From the NCBI RefSeq assembly GCF_030406605.1, contig NZ_CP129104.1, positions 1,376,072 through 1,440,071 on the forward strand: 64,000 bases of DNA. The letters are read 5' to 3'. The stretch is from Curtobacterium sp. 458. Its GTDB lineage: Bacteria; Actinomycetota; Actinomycetes; Actinomycetales; Microbacteriaceae. Every line of letters starts with the position of its first letter. Position 1 is the stretch's first letter. Of the stretch, positions 26,970 to 36,339 are shown in pieces. A program made the position numbers and the translations under genes. Under the pieces are notes generated by a model. It did no database searches. It was given only the letters and a program-made list of their open reading frames with translations, and was not told the DNA's origin.

Positions 26970-27716
26970 ATGACCTCCACGCTCGTCCTGCTCCGTCACG
27001 GCAACAGTGACTGGAACCAGAAGAACCTGTTCACCGGTTGGGTCGACGTCCGACTCAGCGAGCTGGGCGAGAAGGAGGCGAAGCGCGCCGGCGAGCTCAT
27101 CGCCGAGTCGGGCATCGTCCCCGACGTCCTGTACACCTCGCTGCTCACCCGCGCGATCCAGACGGCGGACATCGCCCTGCTCGAGGCCGACCTCGCCTGG
27201 CTCCCGGTGAAGCGCGACTGGCGCCTCAACGAGCGCCACTACGGCGACCTGCAGGGCAAGGACAAGGCCCAGACGCTCGAGGAGTACGGCGAGCAGCAGT
27301 TCATGGAGTGGCGCCGCTCGTTCGACGTCCCACCGCCCCCCATCGCCGACGACGCCGAGTGGTCGCAGGCCGGTGACCGCCGCTACGCCGGCCTCGGCGA
27401 CCAGCTGCCGAAGACCGAGTCGCTCAAGCTCGTGATCGACCGGCTGCTGCCGTACTGGGAGTCCGACATCACGAAGGACCTCGGCGAGGGCAAGACGGTG
27501 CTCGTCACCGCGCACGGCAACTCGCTGCGGGCGCTCGTGAAGCACCTCGACGGCATCTCCGACGACGACATCGCGGGCCTCAACATCCCGACGGGCATCC
27601 CGCTCGTGTACGAGCTCGACGACGACTTCCGTCCGACGAAGCCCTCGTACTACCTCGACCCCGAGGCCGCCGCTGCCGGTGCCGCCGCCGTCGCCGCCCA
27701 GGGCGCCAAGAAGTAG
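26970..27716 (+). CDS. gpmA: 2,3-bisphosphoglycerate-dependent phosphoglycerate mutase
   Basis: 248 aa. The N-terminal [10 protein letters not shown] holds the phospho-histidine. [23 protein letters not shown] and the C-terminal second histidine in [15 protein letters not shown] are all intact. It interconverts 3- and 2-phosphoglycerate in glycolysis. An Ala-rich tail follows the catalytic core. Confidence 0.97.
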   Translation: MTSTLVLLRHGNSDWNQKNLFTGWVDVRLSELGEKEAKRAGELIAESGIVPDVLYTSLLTRAIQTADIALLEADLAWLPVKRDWRLNERHYGDLQGKDKAQTLEEYGEQQFMEWRRSFDVPPPPIADDAEWSQAGDRRYAGLGDQLPKTESLKLVIDRLLPYWESDITKDLGEGKTVLVTAHGNSLRALVKHLDGISDDDIAGLNIPTGIPLVYELDDDFRPTKPSYYLDPEAAAAGAAAVAAQGAKK

Positions 27717-27730
27717 CACCCAGCACGACG

Positions 27731-27765
27731 ACGAACGCCCCGCCGGACCCGGGCGGGGCGTTCGT
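27731..27765. terminator. Bidirectional terminator, gpmA / kinase
   Basis: Perfect 14-bp arms ACGAACGCCCCGCC and complement, 7-nt loop, between two convergent genes. Confidence 0.85.
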
Positions 27766-27768
27766 GCG

Positions 27769-28317
27769 TCAGACGAAGTGCGACGCGATCTCCTGCACGA
27801 GGGCACCGACGTCGTAGGGCTCCGCGGTGTCGACCCGCACGACCGGCACGCCGGGCAGCCCGATCGGGCCGGCCGTCGCCTCGTGCTCGTCCCAGAACGC
27901 GAGCACCGCGGCGAGGTCCCCGTGCACGTCGTGCCGCACCGGGAGGGTGCCCGGCTCGTAGCGTTCGCGCAGCCGCTCGTCGGCGGTGGCCCGGTCGACG
28001 TCGCACCACACCTCGACGACGCGCGGCGACCCGGCGGAGGCGAGTCCGGCCTCCAGGAGGTCGCGATCACGTGACGGGAGCCAGACGGCGTCGAGGACGA
28101 CCCCGTTCTCGACGGCCCGTGCCATGGACCACATGGTGTCCATGGCGATCCCGCCGAGGTCGCGGGAGGCGATCATCGGACCGGCGAGGTCCGCCAGGGG
28201 TTCCTTGATGCGGTCCTTCGACAGGAAGGGGCAGCCGAGCACCTCGGCGAGGGCGGCGCCCACCGTGCTCTTGCCCGAACCGGGCATGCCGTTGACGACG
28301 ATCGCGACCTGAGCCAT
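27769..28317 (-). CDS. P-loop kinase-like ATPase
   Basis: 182 aa. Walker A GMPGSGKST at residues 10-18, then a DR pair in SKDRIKEP and a lid-like RLRERYEPG. This layout fits the AAA_33/zeta-like small-molecule or nucleoside kinases. The substrate is not identifiable. The start ATG is 28317. Confidence 0.8.
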   Translation of the reverse strand: MAQVAIVVNGMPGSGKSTVGAALAEVLGCPFLSKDRIKEPLADLAGPMIASRDLGGIAMDTMWSMARAVENGVVLDAVWLPSRDRDLLEAGLASAGSPRVVEVWCDVDRATADERLRERYEPGTLPVRHDVHGDLAAVLAFWDEHEATAGPIGLPGVPVVRVDTAEPYDVGALVQEIASHFV

Positions 28318-28350
28318 GCCACGATCCTCCCGTCAGAGCCGGGAGACCGC

Positions 28351-28372
28351 AAAACCGCCCGTCAGGCGGGCG
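28351..28372 (-). terminator. Terminator overlapping the phoU stop codon
   Basis: Minus strand: CGCCCG-CCTGA-CGGGCG followed by GTTTTGC. The phoU stop TGA lies within the loop. A real U-tract is present, so this is a good intrinsic terminator. Confidence 0.75.
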
Positions 28373-29033
28373 AGGTCGTCACCGACGCTGCGCCGGCCCA
28401 GTCGCCGGTCGCCAGGTACTCGACCTTCTTCGCGATCGACACCGCGTGGTCGGCGAAGCGCTCGTGGTACCGCGAGGCCAGGGTCGCGTCGACGGTGTCG
28501 ATCGGGTTGCCCTTCCAGGTCTCGCCGAGCACGAAGTCGAAGACGCTTGCGTGCAGCTCGTCGACCTGGTCGTCCTCGTCGCGGATCTCGGCGGAGAGCG
28601 CGATGTCCTCGGTGGCGAGCAGCCGGGTGAGTTTCTGCGCCATCGCGACGTCGTGCGCGCCCATCTTCTTGAAGGTGCCGCGGAGGCCCTTCGGCACGAC
28701 CTTCTCGGGGAAGCGCTGCCGCGCGAGCTGCGCGATGTGCTCGGCCATGTCGCCCATGCGCTCGAGCGAGGAGCTGACCCGGAGCGCGGTGACGACGACG
28801 CGGAGGTCGCGGGCCACGGGCGCCTGGCGGGCGAGGATGTCGATCGCGACCTCGTCGAGGCTGTTCGCGGCCTCGTCGATCTTGGCGTCGTCGGCGATGA
28901 CCTCCTCGGCCAGCGCGACGTCGGACTCGCTGAAGGCCTGGGTGGCCCGGGTGATGGCGGACTCGACGAGCCCGGCGATCTCGGTCAGTCGCTCCTGGAC
29001 GTCCTGGAGTTCCTGCTGGAACACTTCGCGCAT
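28362..29033 (-). CDS. phoU: Phosphate signalling regulator PhoU
   Basis: 223 aa, two PhoU helical bundles. Typical motifs: ELQDVQERLTEIAGLVESAI, ARQAPVARDLRVVVTALRVSS and SLERMGDMAEHIAQLA in the first bundle. Homologous segments follow in the second. PhoU links PstSCAB activity to the SenX3 kinase. It is divergent from senX3 across the Pho-box array, so all three genes are probably RegX3 targets. Confidence 0.96.
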   Translation of the reverse strand: MREVFQQELQDVQERLTEIAGLVESAITRATQAFSESDVALAEEVIADDAKIDEAANSLDEVAIDILARQAPVARDLRVVVTALRVSSSLERMGDMAEHIAQLARQRFPEKVVPKGLRGTFKKMGAHDVAMAQKLTRLLATEDIALSAEIRDEDDQVDELHASVFDFVLGETWKGNPIDTVDATLASRYHERFADHAVSIAKKVEYLATGDWAGAASVTTSPA

Positions 29034-29080
29034 GGGGGATGTGCCTCTCGTTGCGGTACCGGACGAGTGTCGTCATCCCA

Positions 29081-29185
29081 GGTGAACGGACGGTGACGCG
29101 CGGTTGAACGTCTGACCGAACGGGGCCGGAACCGTGCGGAACCGGGGTGAACGGCGTCCGAACCGGGCATGACCATCCCTACACT
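29081..29185. promoter_or_regulatory. Extended 11-bp-phased Pho box array, phoU / senX3
   Basis: Nine consecutive 11-bp units start at 29081, 29092, 29103, 29114, 29125, 29136, 29147, 29158 and 29169. Each has a GAAC- or GAC-type core (best: GGTGAAC, GTTGAAC). The ninth ends exactly at the senX3 -10 box TACACT (29180-29185). The first units also lie near the phoU promoter. RegX3/PhoP binds 11-bp direct repeats, so this suggests strong autoregulation. Confidence 0.75.
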
Positions 29186-29191
29186 GACGGC

Positions 29192-30358
29192 ATGGACAAC
29201 GCGTGGCTCGTGCCACTGTCGATGCTCCTCGGCGGGGTCTTCGGCGCGGGCGTCGTGGTGCTGATCATCACCGCCGAGCGCACGGCCCGTGCAGCCGACG
29301 TCGCGGAACGGACGCTGCCGGACGGCGTCGCCGCGGTGATCGCCACGATGCACAACCCCGCCGTGGTCGTCGACCCCTCGAACACCGTCGTGGCGGCCTC
29401 GCCGCAGGCGCTCACGGTCGGGTTGGTCGTGCGCCGACGGCTCGTGCACAAGGAACTCCGGGACCTCGTGGACCGGGTGCGCGCGAGCGGGGAGATGGGC
29501 TCCGAGGACATGGAGCTGCCCCGCGGTCGGCACGGTGAGCTGATCGGCTACCTGAGCTTCCGGGCGGCGCAGCTCGGCAACCGGTACGTGCTCGTCACCG
29601 CCGACGACCTCACCGAGAGCCGGCGCATCGACGAGGTCCGGCGGGACTTCGTCGCCAACATCTCGCACGAGCTGAAGACCCCGATCGGCGCCATCGGCCT
29701 GCTGTCCGAGACCCTCGTGGCCGCCGCGGACGAACCGGAGCACGTGCGGAAGTTCGCCGCGCAGCTCGTCACCGAGTCCGAGCGGCTCGGCGCGCTCACG
29801 AAGGACATCATCGAGCTGTCCCGCCTGCAGTCGGTCGACGCGCTGGAGTCCAGCGAGGAGACGTCGATCGACCGCATCGTGCAGGCGGCCGTCGACGCCA
29901 ACGAGGTCGTGGCCCGCGCCCGGGACATCGACATCGTCCGCGCGAAGAAGACGAAGCTCCGCGTGATGGGCGACCCCGGACTCCTGCAGGTGGCGGTGTC
30001 GAACCTCATCGCCAACGCCGTCAAGTACTCGCCGGACCACACCCGCGTCGGCGTCGGTGTCCGGAGCACGAAGGGCTTCGTCGAGATCGCCGTCACCGAC
30101 CAGGGCGTCGGCATCCCCGAGGCCGACCTCGACCGCGTGTTCGAACGGTTCTACCGCGTCGACCCCGCGCGGTCGCGGGCCACCGGCGGCACCGGGCTCG
30201 GTCTCGCCATCGTCAAGCACGTCGTCGGCAACCACGGCGGCGACGTGCGCGTCTGGTCGCAGCCCGGCAAGGGCTCGACCTTCACCATCCGCCTGCCCGA
30301 GGCGGACACCGACCTGACCACCGCACTCGAAGAGCAACTGGAAGAGCAGCCATCGTGA
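29192..30358 (+). CDS. senX3: Sensor histidine kinase SenX3 (PhoR-type)
   Basis: 388 aa from ATG 29192, 7 nt after TACACT. One N-terminal membrane span (about residues 5-27), a PAS-like region, the phospho-acceptor His about residue 159 in NISHELKTPIG, then HATPase motifs NLIANAVKYS, TDQGVGIP and GGTGLGLAIVKHV. It signals phosphate limitation to RegX3. The stop overlaps the regX3 GTG. Confidence 0.95.
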   Translation: MDNAWLVPLSMLLGGVFGAGVVVLIITAERTARAADVAERTLPDGVAAVIATMHNPAVVVDPSNTVVAASPQALTVGLVVRRRLVHKELRDLVDRVRASGEMGSEDMELPRGRHGELIGYLSFRAAQLGNRYVLVTADDLTESRRIDEVRRDFVANISHELKTPIGAIGLLSETLVAAADEPEHVRKFAAQLVTESERLGALTKDIIELSRLQSVDALESSEETSIDRIVQAAVDANEVVARARDIDIVRAKKTKLRVMGDPGLLQVAVSNLIANAVKYSPDHTRVGVGVRSTKGFVEIAVTDQGVGIPEADLDRVFERFYRVDPARSRATGGTGLGLAIVKHVVGNHGGDVRVWSQPGKGSTFTIRLPEADTDLTTALEEQLEEQPS

Positions 30359-31035
30359 CCAAGATCCTCATCGTCGACGACGAGCCGGCCCTGAGCGAGC
30401 CCCTGGAGTTCCTGCTGCAGCGCGAGGGGTACGAGACCTCCGTCGCCGCCGACGGCGTGACCGCGCTGTCGAAGTTCGACGCCGAGAACCCCGACCTCGT
30501 GCTGCTCGACCTCATGCTGCCGGGGCTCTCCGGCACCGAGGTCTGCCGACAGATCCGCACCCGCTCGAACGCACCCATCATCATGCTGACGGCGAAGGAC
30601 TCCGAGGTGGACATCGTCGTCGGGCTCGAGCTGGGCGCCGACGACTACGTGACCAAGCCGTACTCGACGAGGGAGCTCCTCGCCCGCATCCGCGCCGTCC
30701 TCCGTCGTCGGACCGAGGACGACCCGGGGGACTCGGGCATCCTGCAGGTCGGCGGCATCCGCATGGACGTCGAGCGTCACACGGTGTCCGTCGACGGCTC
30801 GGAGACGCCGATGCCGCTCAAGGAGTTCGAGCTCCTCGAGCTGCTGCTCCGCAACGCCGGTCGGGTGCTCACGCGCGGCCAGCTCATCGACCGCGTGTGG
30901 GGCTCGGACTACTTCGGGGACACGAAAACGCTCGACGTGCACATCAAGCGCCTCCGGTCGAAGATCGAGCGGGTGCCGAGCGCGCCGGAGCTCCTCGTGA
31001 CGGTCCGCGGTCTCGGCTACCGCATCGAGGCGTAG
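30355..31035 (+). CDS. regX3: Response regulator RegX3 (PhoP-type)
   Basis: 226 aa. Receiver domain with acidic DDEPA, phospho-Asp in LVLLDLMLPG and Lys in DYVTKPYSTRE. The OmpR-type winged helix has MPLKEFELLELLLRNAGRVL and TLDVHIKRLRSKIE. It should bind the 11-bp repeats before senX3/phoU, pstS and probably ppk. Coupled to senX3 by a 4-nt overlap. Confidence 0.96.
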   Translation: MTKILIVDDEPALSEPLEFLLQREGYETSVAADGVTALSKFDAENPDLVLLDLMLPGLSGTEVCRQIRTRSNAPIIMLTAKDSEVDIVVGLELGADDYVTKPYSTRELLARIRAVLRRRTEDDPGDSGILQVGGIRMDVERHTVSVDGSETPMPLKEFELLELLLRNAGRVLTRGQLIDRVWGSDYFGDTKTLDVHIKRLRSKIERVPSAPELLVTVRGLGYRIEA

Positions 31036-31089
31036 CGCGCCGCGTCACGCGGAGGGCGCGCGTCCGCCCCGCGGCCGGGTCGCAACGCA

Positions 31090-31134
31090 CTGGAGGCGCG
31101 GGGCCGGTCTCGGGGACCGGCTCCGCGCCTCCAG
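31090..31134. repeat. GGAGGCGCGG palindrome family, divergent copy
   Basis: Arms CTGGAGGCGCGG and complement (31090-31101, 31123-31134), with an inner CCGGTC/GACCGG stem. It lies between the convergent regX3 and lipoprotein genes and probably terminates both. Confidence 0.75.
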
Positions 31135-31164
31135 GCGGTCGCGCTGTGTGACGGGCGCTGGGCG

Positions 31165-31800
31165 CTACGGGTTGATCGGGGCCTCGGTGGTCGCGTCACC
31201 CGACGGCTCGTCGGTGCTGCCCGAGGTCGCTGCGTCGGAGGGCTCCGACGTCTCGCTCGGCGCCGAGGTGGGCGCGAGGGTCGCGTACTCCTCCTGCGCG
31301 GTGGTCAGGACAGGCACGTTCACCGAGACACCCTCGGCACCGGAGTAGGAGAAGTAGACCTTGACGAGCGAACCGGGCTTCGCGTCGGCCTGGTCGAACA
31401 CGACGTCGGTGCCGGGCGCCGGGGTCGAGCCCTGCGTCCCCTCGCCGTTGGACTCGGTGCCCTTGGTCGGGGTGGGCGTCGCGGCCGAGCCGGACGCCGC
31501 GAGGTCGACCCGGGAGTTCTTCGGGACGTCGATCATCTCGGTGTCGCCGCCGACCTCGATCGAGAGCGTGGCGTCGTCGGAGTCGGAGTTGTTCACGAAC
31601 GTGCCGATGAAGCGGGCGCTCTCGCCGTCGTCCGAGATGAGCAGGGCGTTCCGGATGTCGATCGAACCCGTCTTGGCGTTCACGCCGTCGGTGACCTGCT
31701 GGATCTCGGCAGTGCCGACCGGCGAGACGAACTCGCACCCGGTGGCGCCGAGCGCGATGGTTGCCGCAACGGCGACGGACACGAGTACCCGAGCTCGCAA
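31165..31800 (-). CDS. Putative lipoprotein
   Basis: 211 aa from TTG 31800, chosen because GGAGG (31812-31808) sits 7 nt upstream; GTG 31821 is an in-frame alternative. Signal peptide with lipobox ATGC (about residues 19-22) followed by EFVSPVGTAEI. The middle folds as a beta-rich domain (LISDDGESARFIGTFVNNS), and a Ser/Thr/Pro-rich C-terminus suggests a cell-wall spacer. Function unknown; its place next to senX3-regX3 and carD is noted only. Confidence 0.8.
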   Translation of the reverse strand: MRARVLVSVAVAATIALGATGCEFVSPVGTAEIQQVTDGVNAKTGSIDIRNALLISDDGESARFIGTFVNNSDSDDATLSIEVGGDTEMIDVPKNSRVDLAASGSAATPTPTKGTESNGEGTQGSTPAPGTDVVFDQADAKPGSLVKVYFSYSGAEGVSVNVPVLTTAQEEYATLAPTSAPSETSEPSDAATSGSTDEPSGDATTEAPINP

Positions 31801-31904
31801 GAGATTCCTCCGGAAGATCACGTTTGGGGACCGGACGGTCCGACCCCATCCTAGCGATCACCTGGGAGGGCGAGTGCCCAGGGCACCCTTACCCGAACAC
31901 CCCT

Positions 31905-31915
31905 TGTGGTAAACT
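31905..31915 (+). promoter_or_regulatory. carD promoter, extended -10
   Basis: TGTGGTAAACT gives a TG-extended -10 with hexamer TAAACT at 31910-31915. The carD ATG follows 27 bp later. Confidence 0.5.
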
Positions 31916-31941
31916 GGGTGTCTCGGAACGGAGCCTGATAC

Positions 31942-32424
31942 ATGCAATTCGAGGTCGGCGAGACCGTGGTCTACCCCCATCACGGGGCGGCAACCATCTC
32001 TGAAGTGAAGACGCGCGTCATCAAGGGCGAGGAAAAGGTCTACCTGAAGCTGCGTGTGACGCAGGGTGACCTGACGATCGAGGTCCCGGCGGACAACGTC
32101 GACCTGGTCGGCGTGCGCGACGTGATCGGCAAGGAAGGGCTCGACAAGGTGTTCGAGGTCCTCCGGGCACCGTTCACCGAGGAACCCACCAACTGGTCCC
32201 GCCGGTACAAGGCGAACCTCGAGAAGCTCGCCTCAGGCGACGTCATCAAGGTCTCCGAGGTCGTCCGCGACCTCTGGCGCCGCGACCAGGACCGCGGGCT
32301 CTCCGCGGGCGAGAAGCGCATGCTCGCGAAGGCCCGGCAGATCCTGATCTCCGAGCTCGCGCTGGCCGAGAAGACCGACGAGGACAAGGCATCGACCGTC
32401 CTCGACGAGGTCCTCGCCTCCTAG
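31942..32424 (+). CDS. carD: CarD-family transcription regulator
   Basis: 160 aa, the usual size. The N-terminal Tudor-like RNA polymerase interaction domain has [15 protein letters not shown]. The helical C-terminal DNA-binding domain has [19 protein letters not shown] and the conserved Trp in [14 protein letters not shown]. CarD stabilises open complexes at rRNA and housekeeping promoters. It precedes ispDF, the conserved actinobacterial order. Confidence 0.96.
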   Translation: MQFEVGETVVYPHHGAATISEVKTRVIKGEEKVYLKLRVTQGDLTIEVPADNVDLVGVRDVIGKEGLDKVFEVLRAPFTEEPTNWSRRYKANLEKLASGDVIKVSEVVRDLWRRDQDRGLSAGEKRMLAKARQILISELALAEKTDEDKASTVLDEVLAS

Positions 32425-32473
32425 CGCGTCCGAAGCACTGGACACCACTGCGACCGCTCTGCTCCCCTCCGGG

Positions 32474-33637
32474 GTGAGCAGGGCGGTCGTCGTCGTCGCG
32501 GCAGGGTCCGGCACGCGGCTCGGCATCGGCACCGCCAAGGCCTTCGTCCCCGTCGCCGGGCAGGTGATGCTGACGCGGGCGCTCGAGCCGCTGTTCACCC
32601 TCGCGTCCCCGACGCTCGTCGTCGTGGTCGCCCCGGCGGCGCTCCTCGACGAGTGTCGTGCGTTGGTCGCCTCGGTCGCGGGCACGGCGGTGGCGTACAC
32701 CGCGGTCGTCCCCGGGGGGTCCGATCGCCACGCGTCGGTCCAGGCCGGTCTGGCAGCGCTGCCCGACTCGGTCGACGTCGTGCTCGTGCACGACGCCGCG
32801 CGGTGCCTGACCCCGGCCACGCAGTTCGAGCGGGTCTTCGACGCGGTGACGACGACGGGCGACGGGGTCGTCCCGGCCCTGCCGGTCGTGGACACCGTGA
32901 AGCGCGTGGACGGCGACGTCGTGCTCGAGACCGTCGACCGGTCGGCGCTCGTGGGGGTCCAGACGCCGCAGGGCTTCCCGCTCGCGGCACTCCGCCAGGC
33001 CTACGCGGTGTCCGAGCGCTCCGAGACCGACGACGCGGGCGTCTTCCAGGCAGCCGGACGCACGGTCCGGTTCGTCCCGGGTGATGCCGACGCCTTCAAG
33101 ATCACCACGGCGTGGGACCTCGGTCGCGCCGAGTCGGTCGTCCGGGCACGTGCGGGTGCCGAGCAGGCGGGCGTCCGGATCGGCCTCGGGGTCGACGTGC
33201 ACGCGTTCGACGCGGCCGCGCCGTGCCGGGTCGGGTTGCTCGACTTCCCGGGGGAACCGGGCCTCTCCGGACACAGCGACGGCGACGCGGTCGCGCACGC
33301 GGTGTGCGACGCGCTGCTCTCGGCCGGCGGCCTCGGGGACATCGGCGGACGCTTCGGCACGTCCGATCCGCGGTACGCCGGAGCCACCGGGGACGTCTTC
33401 GTGCGGGGTGCGGTCGAGCTCCTCGCGTCCGTGGGGTTGGCACCGTCGGCGATCACGGTCCAGGTGATCGGCAACCGACCGCGGATCGGTCCCAGGCGTG
33501 CGGAGATGCAGGACGCGCTCGCGGCCGTCGTGGGTGCCCCCGTCGCGGTGTCCGGCACGACCACGGACGGTCTCGGCTTCACCGGTCGGGGCGAGGGGCT
33601 CGCGGCGATCGCGACCGCCGTCGTCCGGCAGGCCTGA
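32474..33637 (+). CDS. ispDF: Bifunctional IspD/IspF isoprenoid enzyme
   Basis: 387 aa from GTG 32474. Residues 1 to about 225 are IspD ([25 protein letters not shown]), which makes CDP-methylerythritol. Residues from about 235 are IspF (GLGVDVHAF metal site, [30 protein letters not shown]), which forms the cyclic diphosphate. Fusion of these non-adjacent MEP-pathway steps is known in several lineages; mycobacteria keep them separate. Confidence 0.94.
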   Translation: MSRAVVVVAAGSGTRLGIGTAKAFVPVAGQVMLTRALEPLFTLASPTLVVVVAPAALLDECRALVASVAGTAVAYTAVVPGGSDRHASVQAGLAALPDSVDVVLVHDAARCLTPATQFERVFDAVTTTGDGVVPALPVVDTVKRVDGDVVLETVDRSALVGVQTPQGFPLAALRQAYAVSERSETDDAGVFQAAGRTVRFVPGDADAFKITTAWDLGRAESVVRARAGAEQAGVRIGLGVDVHAFDAAAPCRVGLLDFPGEPGLSGHSDGDAVAHAVCDALLSAGGLGDIGGRFGTSDPRYAGATGDVFVRGAVELLASVGLAPSAITVQVIGNRPRIGPRRAEMQDALAAVVGAPVAVSGTTTDGLGFTGRGEGLAAIATAVVRQA

Positions 33638-33672
33638 CGGACCGCGACAGACCGGCGTCCTAGGCTTGGGGC

Positions 33673-35082
33673 GTGACCGTTCGCCTCCACGACTCCCGCG
33701 CCGCCGCCGTCGTCGACCTCGTGCCCCTGGTCGACGGACACGTGAGCGTCTACGTCTGTGGCCCCACGGTGCAGTCGTCGCCGCACATCGGGCACCTCCG
33801 CTCCGCGCTCGTCTACGACATCTGGCGTCGGTGGCTCACGTACCGCGGCTACCGGGTGACGCTCGTCCGGAACGTCACGGACATCGACGACAAGGTGCTC
33901 GACCTCGCGGCCGGCACCGACGAGGAGTGGTTCGCCCGCGCCTACCGCGTCGAGCTCGAGTTCACCGCGGCGTACCGTGCGCTCGGCATCCTCCCGCCGA
34001 CGTACGAGCCGCGGGCGACGGCGAGCGTGCCGCAGATGCACGAGATCATCGAGCGACTCATCGAGCGCGGGCACGCGTACGCCGCGCAGGACGGCTCGGG
34101 CGACGTCTACTTCGACACCGGCAGCTGGGCGTCGTACGGCGCGCTCACCCGGCAGCGTCGCGAGGACATGGTCGACGCCGCCGACGCCGATCCCCGTGGC
34201 AAGCGCGACCCCCGGGACTTCGCGCTCTGGAAGGGCCGGAAGGACGGCGAGCCCGACACCGCGGTGTGGGACAGCCCCTGGGGTCCCGGCCGTCCGGGCT
34301 GGCACATCGAGTGCTCGGCGATGAGCCGGCGGTACCTCGGCCCGGCGTTCGACATCCACGGCGGCGGACTCGACCTCCGCTTCCCGCACCACGAGAACGA
34401 GCTCGCGCAGTCGACGGCCGCGGGGGACCCGTTCGCGACGTACTGGCTGCACAACGGTCTCGTGACCGTCGAGGGCCAGAAGATGTCGAAGTCGCTCGGC
34501 AACTCGATCTTCGCCGCCGACTTCCTCGCCGCCGCGCGTCCCGAGGTCGTCCGCTACTTCCTCGGCGCCGCGCACTACCGCTCGTCGATCGACCACCACG
34601 ACGGCTCGCTCGCCGAGGCCGAGGCCGCGTACGACCGCATCGCCGGCTTCCTGTCCCGCGCTGCTCCGCGCCTCGAGGGCGTGCAGCTCCACGACGCTCC
34701 GGGCGTGCCGGACGCCTTCGCCGAGGCGATGGACGACGACCTCTCGGTGCCGCAGGCCCTCGGGGTGCTGCACGAGACGGTCCGTGCCGGGAACGCCGCT
34801 CTCGACGCCGACGATGCGGACGCGCTCGGTCTCGCGTACCATCAGGTGGCCGCGATGGTGGAGGTGCTCGGCATCGACCCGCGAGCGGCCCACTGGTCGA
34901 GCGGCGGTCAGGACACCTCGGCCGCCCCGCTCGCAGCCCTCGTCGAACGCCTCGTGCAGGAGCGTGCCGACGCCCGGGCCGCACGGGACTTCGCGACGGC
35001 CGACCGCGTGCGTGACGACCTCGCCGCCGCGGGCATCACCATCGAGGACACCGCAGCGGGTACACGCTGGAGCATCGCCTGA
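33673..35082 (+). CDS. cysS: Cysteinyl-tRNA synthetase
   Basis: 469 aa from GTG 33673, 7 nt after TAGGCT (33661-33666). The HIGH motif is [13 protein letters not shown], zinc ligands include VCGPTVQ and the HHENE region, and the KMSKS motif is [11 protein letters not shown]. It charges tRNA-Cys. It follows ispDF in the common actinobacterial order. Confidence 0.97.
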   Translation: MTVRLHDSRAAAVVDLVPLVDGHVSVYVCGPTVQSSPHIGHLRSALVYDIWRRWLTYRGYRVTLVRNVTDIDDKVLDLAAGTDEEWFARAYRVELEFTAAYRALGILPPTYEPRATASVPQMHEIIERLIERGHAYAAQDGSGDVYFDTGSWASYGALTRQRREDMVDAADADPRGKRDPRDFALWKGRKDGEPDTAVWDSPWGPGRPGWHIECSAMSRRYLGPAFDIHGGGLDLRFPHHENELAQSTAAGDPFATYWLHNGLVTVEGQKMSKSLGNSIFAADFLAAARPEVVRYFLGAAHYRSSIDHHDGSLAEAEAAYDRIAGFLSRAAPRLEGVQLHDAPGVPDAFAEAMDDDLSVPQALGVLHETVRAGNAALDADDADALGLAYHQVAAMVEVLGIDPRAAHWSSGGQDTSAAPLAALVERLVQERADARAARDFATADRVRDDLAAAGITIEDTAAGTRWSIA

Positions 35083-35110
35083 CCACGGCCGTGCCGAACA
35101 GGAGCTGAGC

Positions 35111-36121
35111 ATGAAGAACGTTTCCGGGAGCAAGAAGGGCCGTCCGGGCGCCGTCCGGTCGGGCCGCAAGGGCAACAAGCAGGTCGGCTCCGGCGGCCAG
35201 GGCGCACAGGCGCTCGAGGGACGCAAGCCGACGCCGAAGGCCGAGGACCGCCCGTACCACCCCGCCGGCAAGCGGAAGGCGGCGAAGGAGCGGCTCGACG
35301 CCGCCCGTGGTCGTCACGGTGCCTCGAGCGCTCCGCAGCAGCGGTCCGGGCGTCCGCCGCAGCGCAAGAGCGACGACTCCGAGCTCGTCACCGGTCGGAA
35401 CTCCGTGCTCGAGGCCCTGCGCACCAAGACGCCCTCGACCACGCTCTACGTCGCGTCCCGCATCGAGGTCGACGACCGCGTCAAGGAGATCCTTGCGCTC
35501 GCCAACCACCGCGGTGTGCCGATCATCGAACTGATGCGCCCCGAGCTCGACCGCATCACCGGGCACGACAGCGTCCACCAGGGCGTCGCGCTCAAGGTCC
35601 CCGCGTACGAGTACGCCGTGTCCGAGGACATCGTCGAGCGGGCGTTCGCCAAGGACGAGGTCCCGCTCATGGTCGCGCTCGACGGCATCACCGACCCGCG
35701 CAACCTCGGGGCGATCATCCGGTCGACCGCGGCCTTCGGCGGGCACGGCGTCATCGTGCCGCAGCGTCGCTCGGTGGGTGTGACCGCGTCGGCGTGGAAG
35801 ACCTCCGCTGGTGCCGCCGCCCGCACCCCGGTCGCGATGGCGCCGAACCTGACGCAGACCCTCAAGTCGCTCAAGTCGATGGGGCTGTTCGTCCTCGGGC
35901 TCGACGGCGACGGTGACGTGGAGCTCGACGGCCTCGAGCTCGCCGACCGCCCGATCGTGATCGTCGTCGGCTCGGAGGGCAAGGGCCTGTCGCGCCTCGT
36001 CACCGAGACCTGCGACGCCATCGTGTCGATCCCGATCTCGTCGGCGACGGAGTCGCTCAACGCGGGCATCGCGGCGAGCGTCACCCTGTGGGAGGTCGCC
36101 CGGCGCCGTCGCGCCGCGTAG
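35111..36121 (+). CDS. rlmB: 23S rRNA 2'-O-ribose methyltransferase (RlmB type)
   Basis: 336 aa from ATG 35111 after AGGAGCT. The first 90 residues are Lys/Arg/Gly-rich and disordered-looking, an actinobacterial trait. Then comes the L30e-like substrate-binding domain (VTGRNSVLEAL) and the SPOUT core with ITDPRNLGAIIRS, VVGSEGKGLSR and PISSATESLNAGIAASV. RlmB methylates G2251 of 23S rRNA. Confidence 0.94.
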   Translation: MKNVSGSKKGRPGAVRSGRKGNKQVGSGGQGAQALEGRKPTPKAEDRPYHPAGKRKAAKERLDAARGRHGASSAPQQRSGRPPQRKSDDSELVTGRNSVLEALRTKTPSTTLYVASRIEVDDRVKEILALANHRGVPIIELMRPELDRITGHDSVHQGVALKVPAYEYAVSEDIVERAFAKDEVPLMVALDGITDPRNLGAIIRSTAAFGGHGVIVPQRRSVGVTASAWKTSAGAAARTPVAMAPNLTQTLKSLKSMGLFVLGLDGDGDVELDGLELADRPIVIVVGSEGKGLSRLVTETCDAIVSIPISSATESLNAGIAASVTLWEVARRRRAA

Positions 36122-36148
36122 CCGAGCGCGCGCTCTCCGCGAGCAGGG

Positions 36149-36179
36149 ATGGTCGCCTCCCCGACGGGGAGGCGACCAT
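36149..36179 (+). terminator. Terminator after rlmB
   Basis: Perfect 14-bp stem ATGGTCGCCTCCCC with complement and a 3-nt loop, 28 bp after the stop. Confidence 0.85.
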
Positions 36180-36214
36180 TGCTGCTCCTGGCGCGGGAAG
36201 AGGCCGGTCTGAAG

Positions 36215-36325
36215 GGTCAGGACACGTCAGCTGGTGGGCGTCGTGTGGTCACGAGTCGTCGGTACGCGACACCGTCGGCGACGGTCTGTGACCAGTCGGT
36301 GCCCACCCGGCGGGGTGTCGTGACC
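36215..36325. repeat. 110-bp four-arm GGTCAC element, copy 1
   Basis: Four arms with fixed spacing. Outer left GGTCAGGACAC at 36215, inner left GGTCACGAGTCG at 36247, inner right ending TGTGACC at 36293, outer right CGGGGTGTCGTGACC at 36311-36325. The outer right arm (36311-36326) is the exact complement of a 16-mer in the other two copies. The element lies between the convergent rlmB and DUF4032 genes. Confidence 0.75.
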
Positions 36326-36339
36326 GAGCGGAGAACGCG

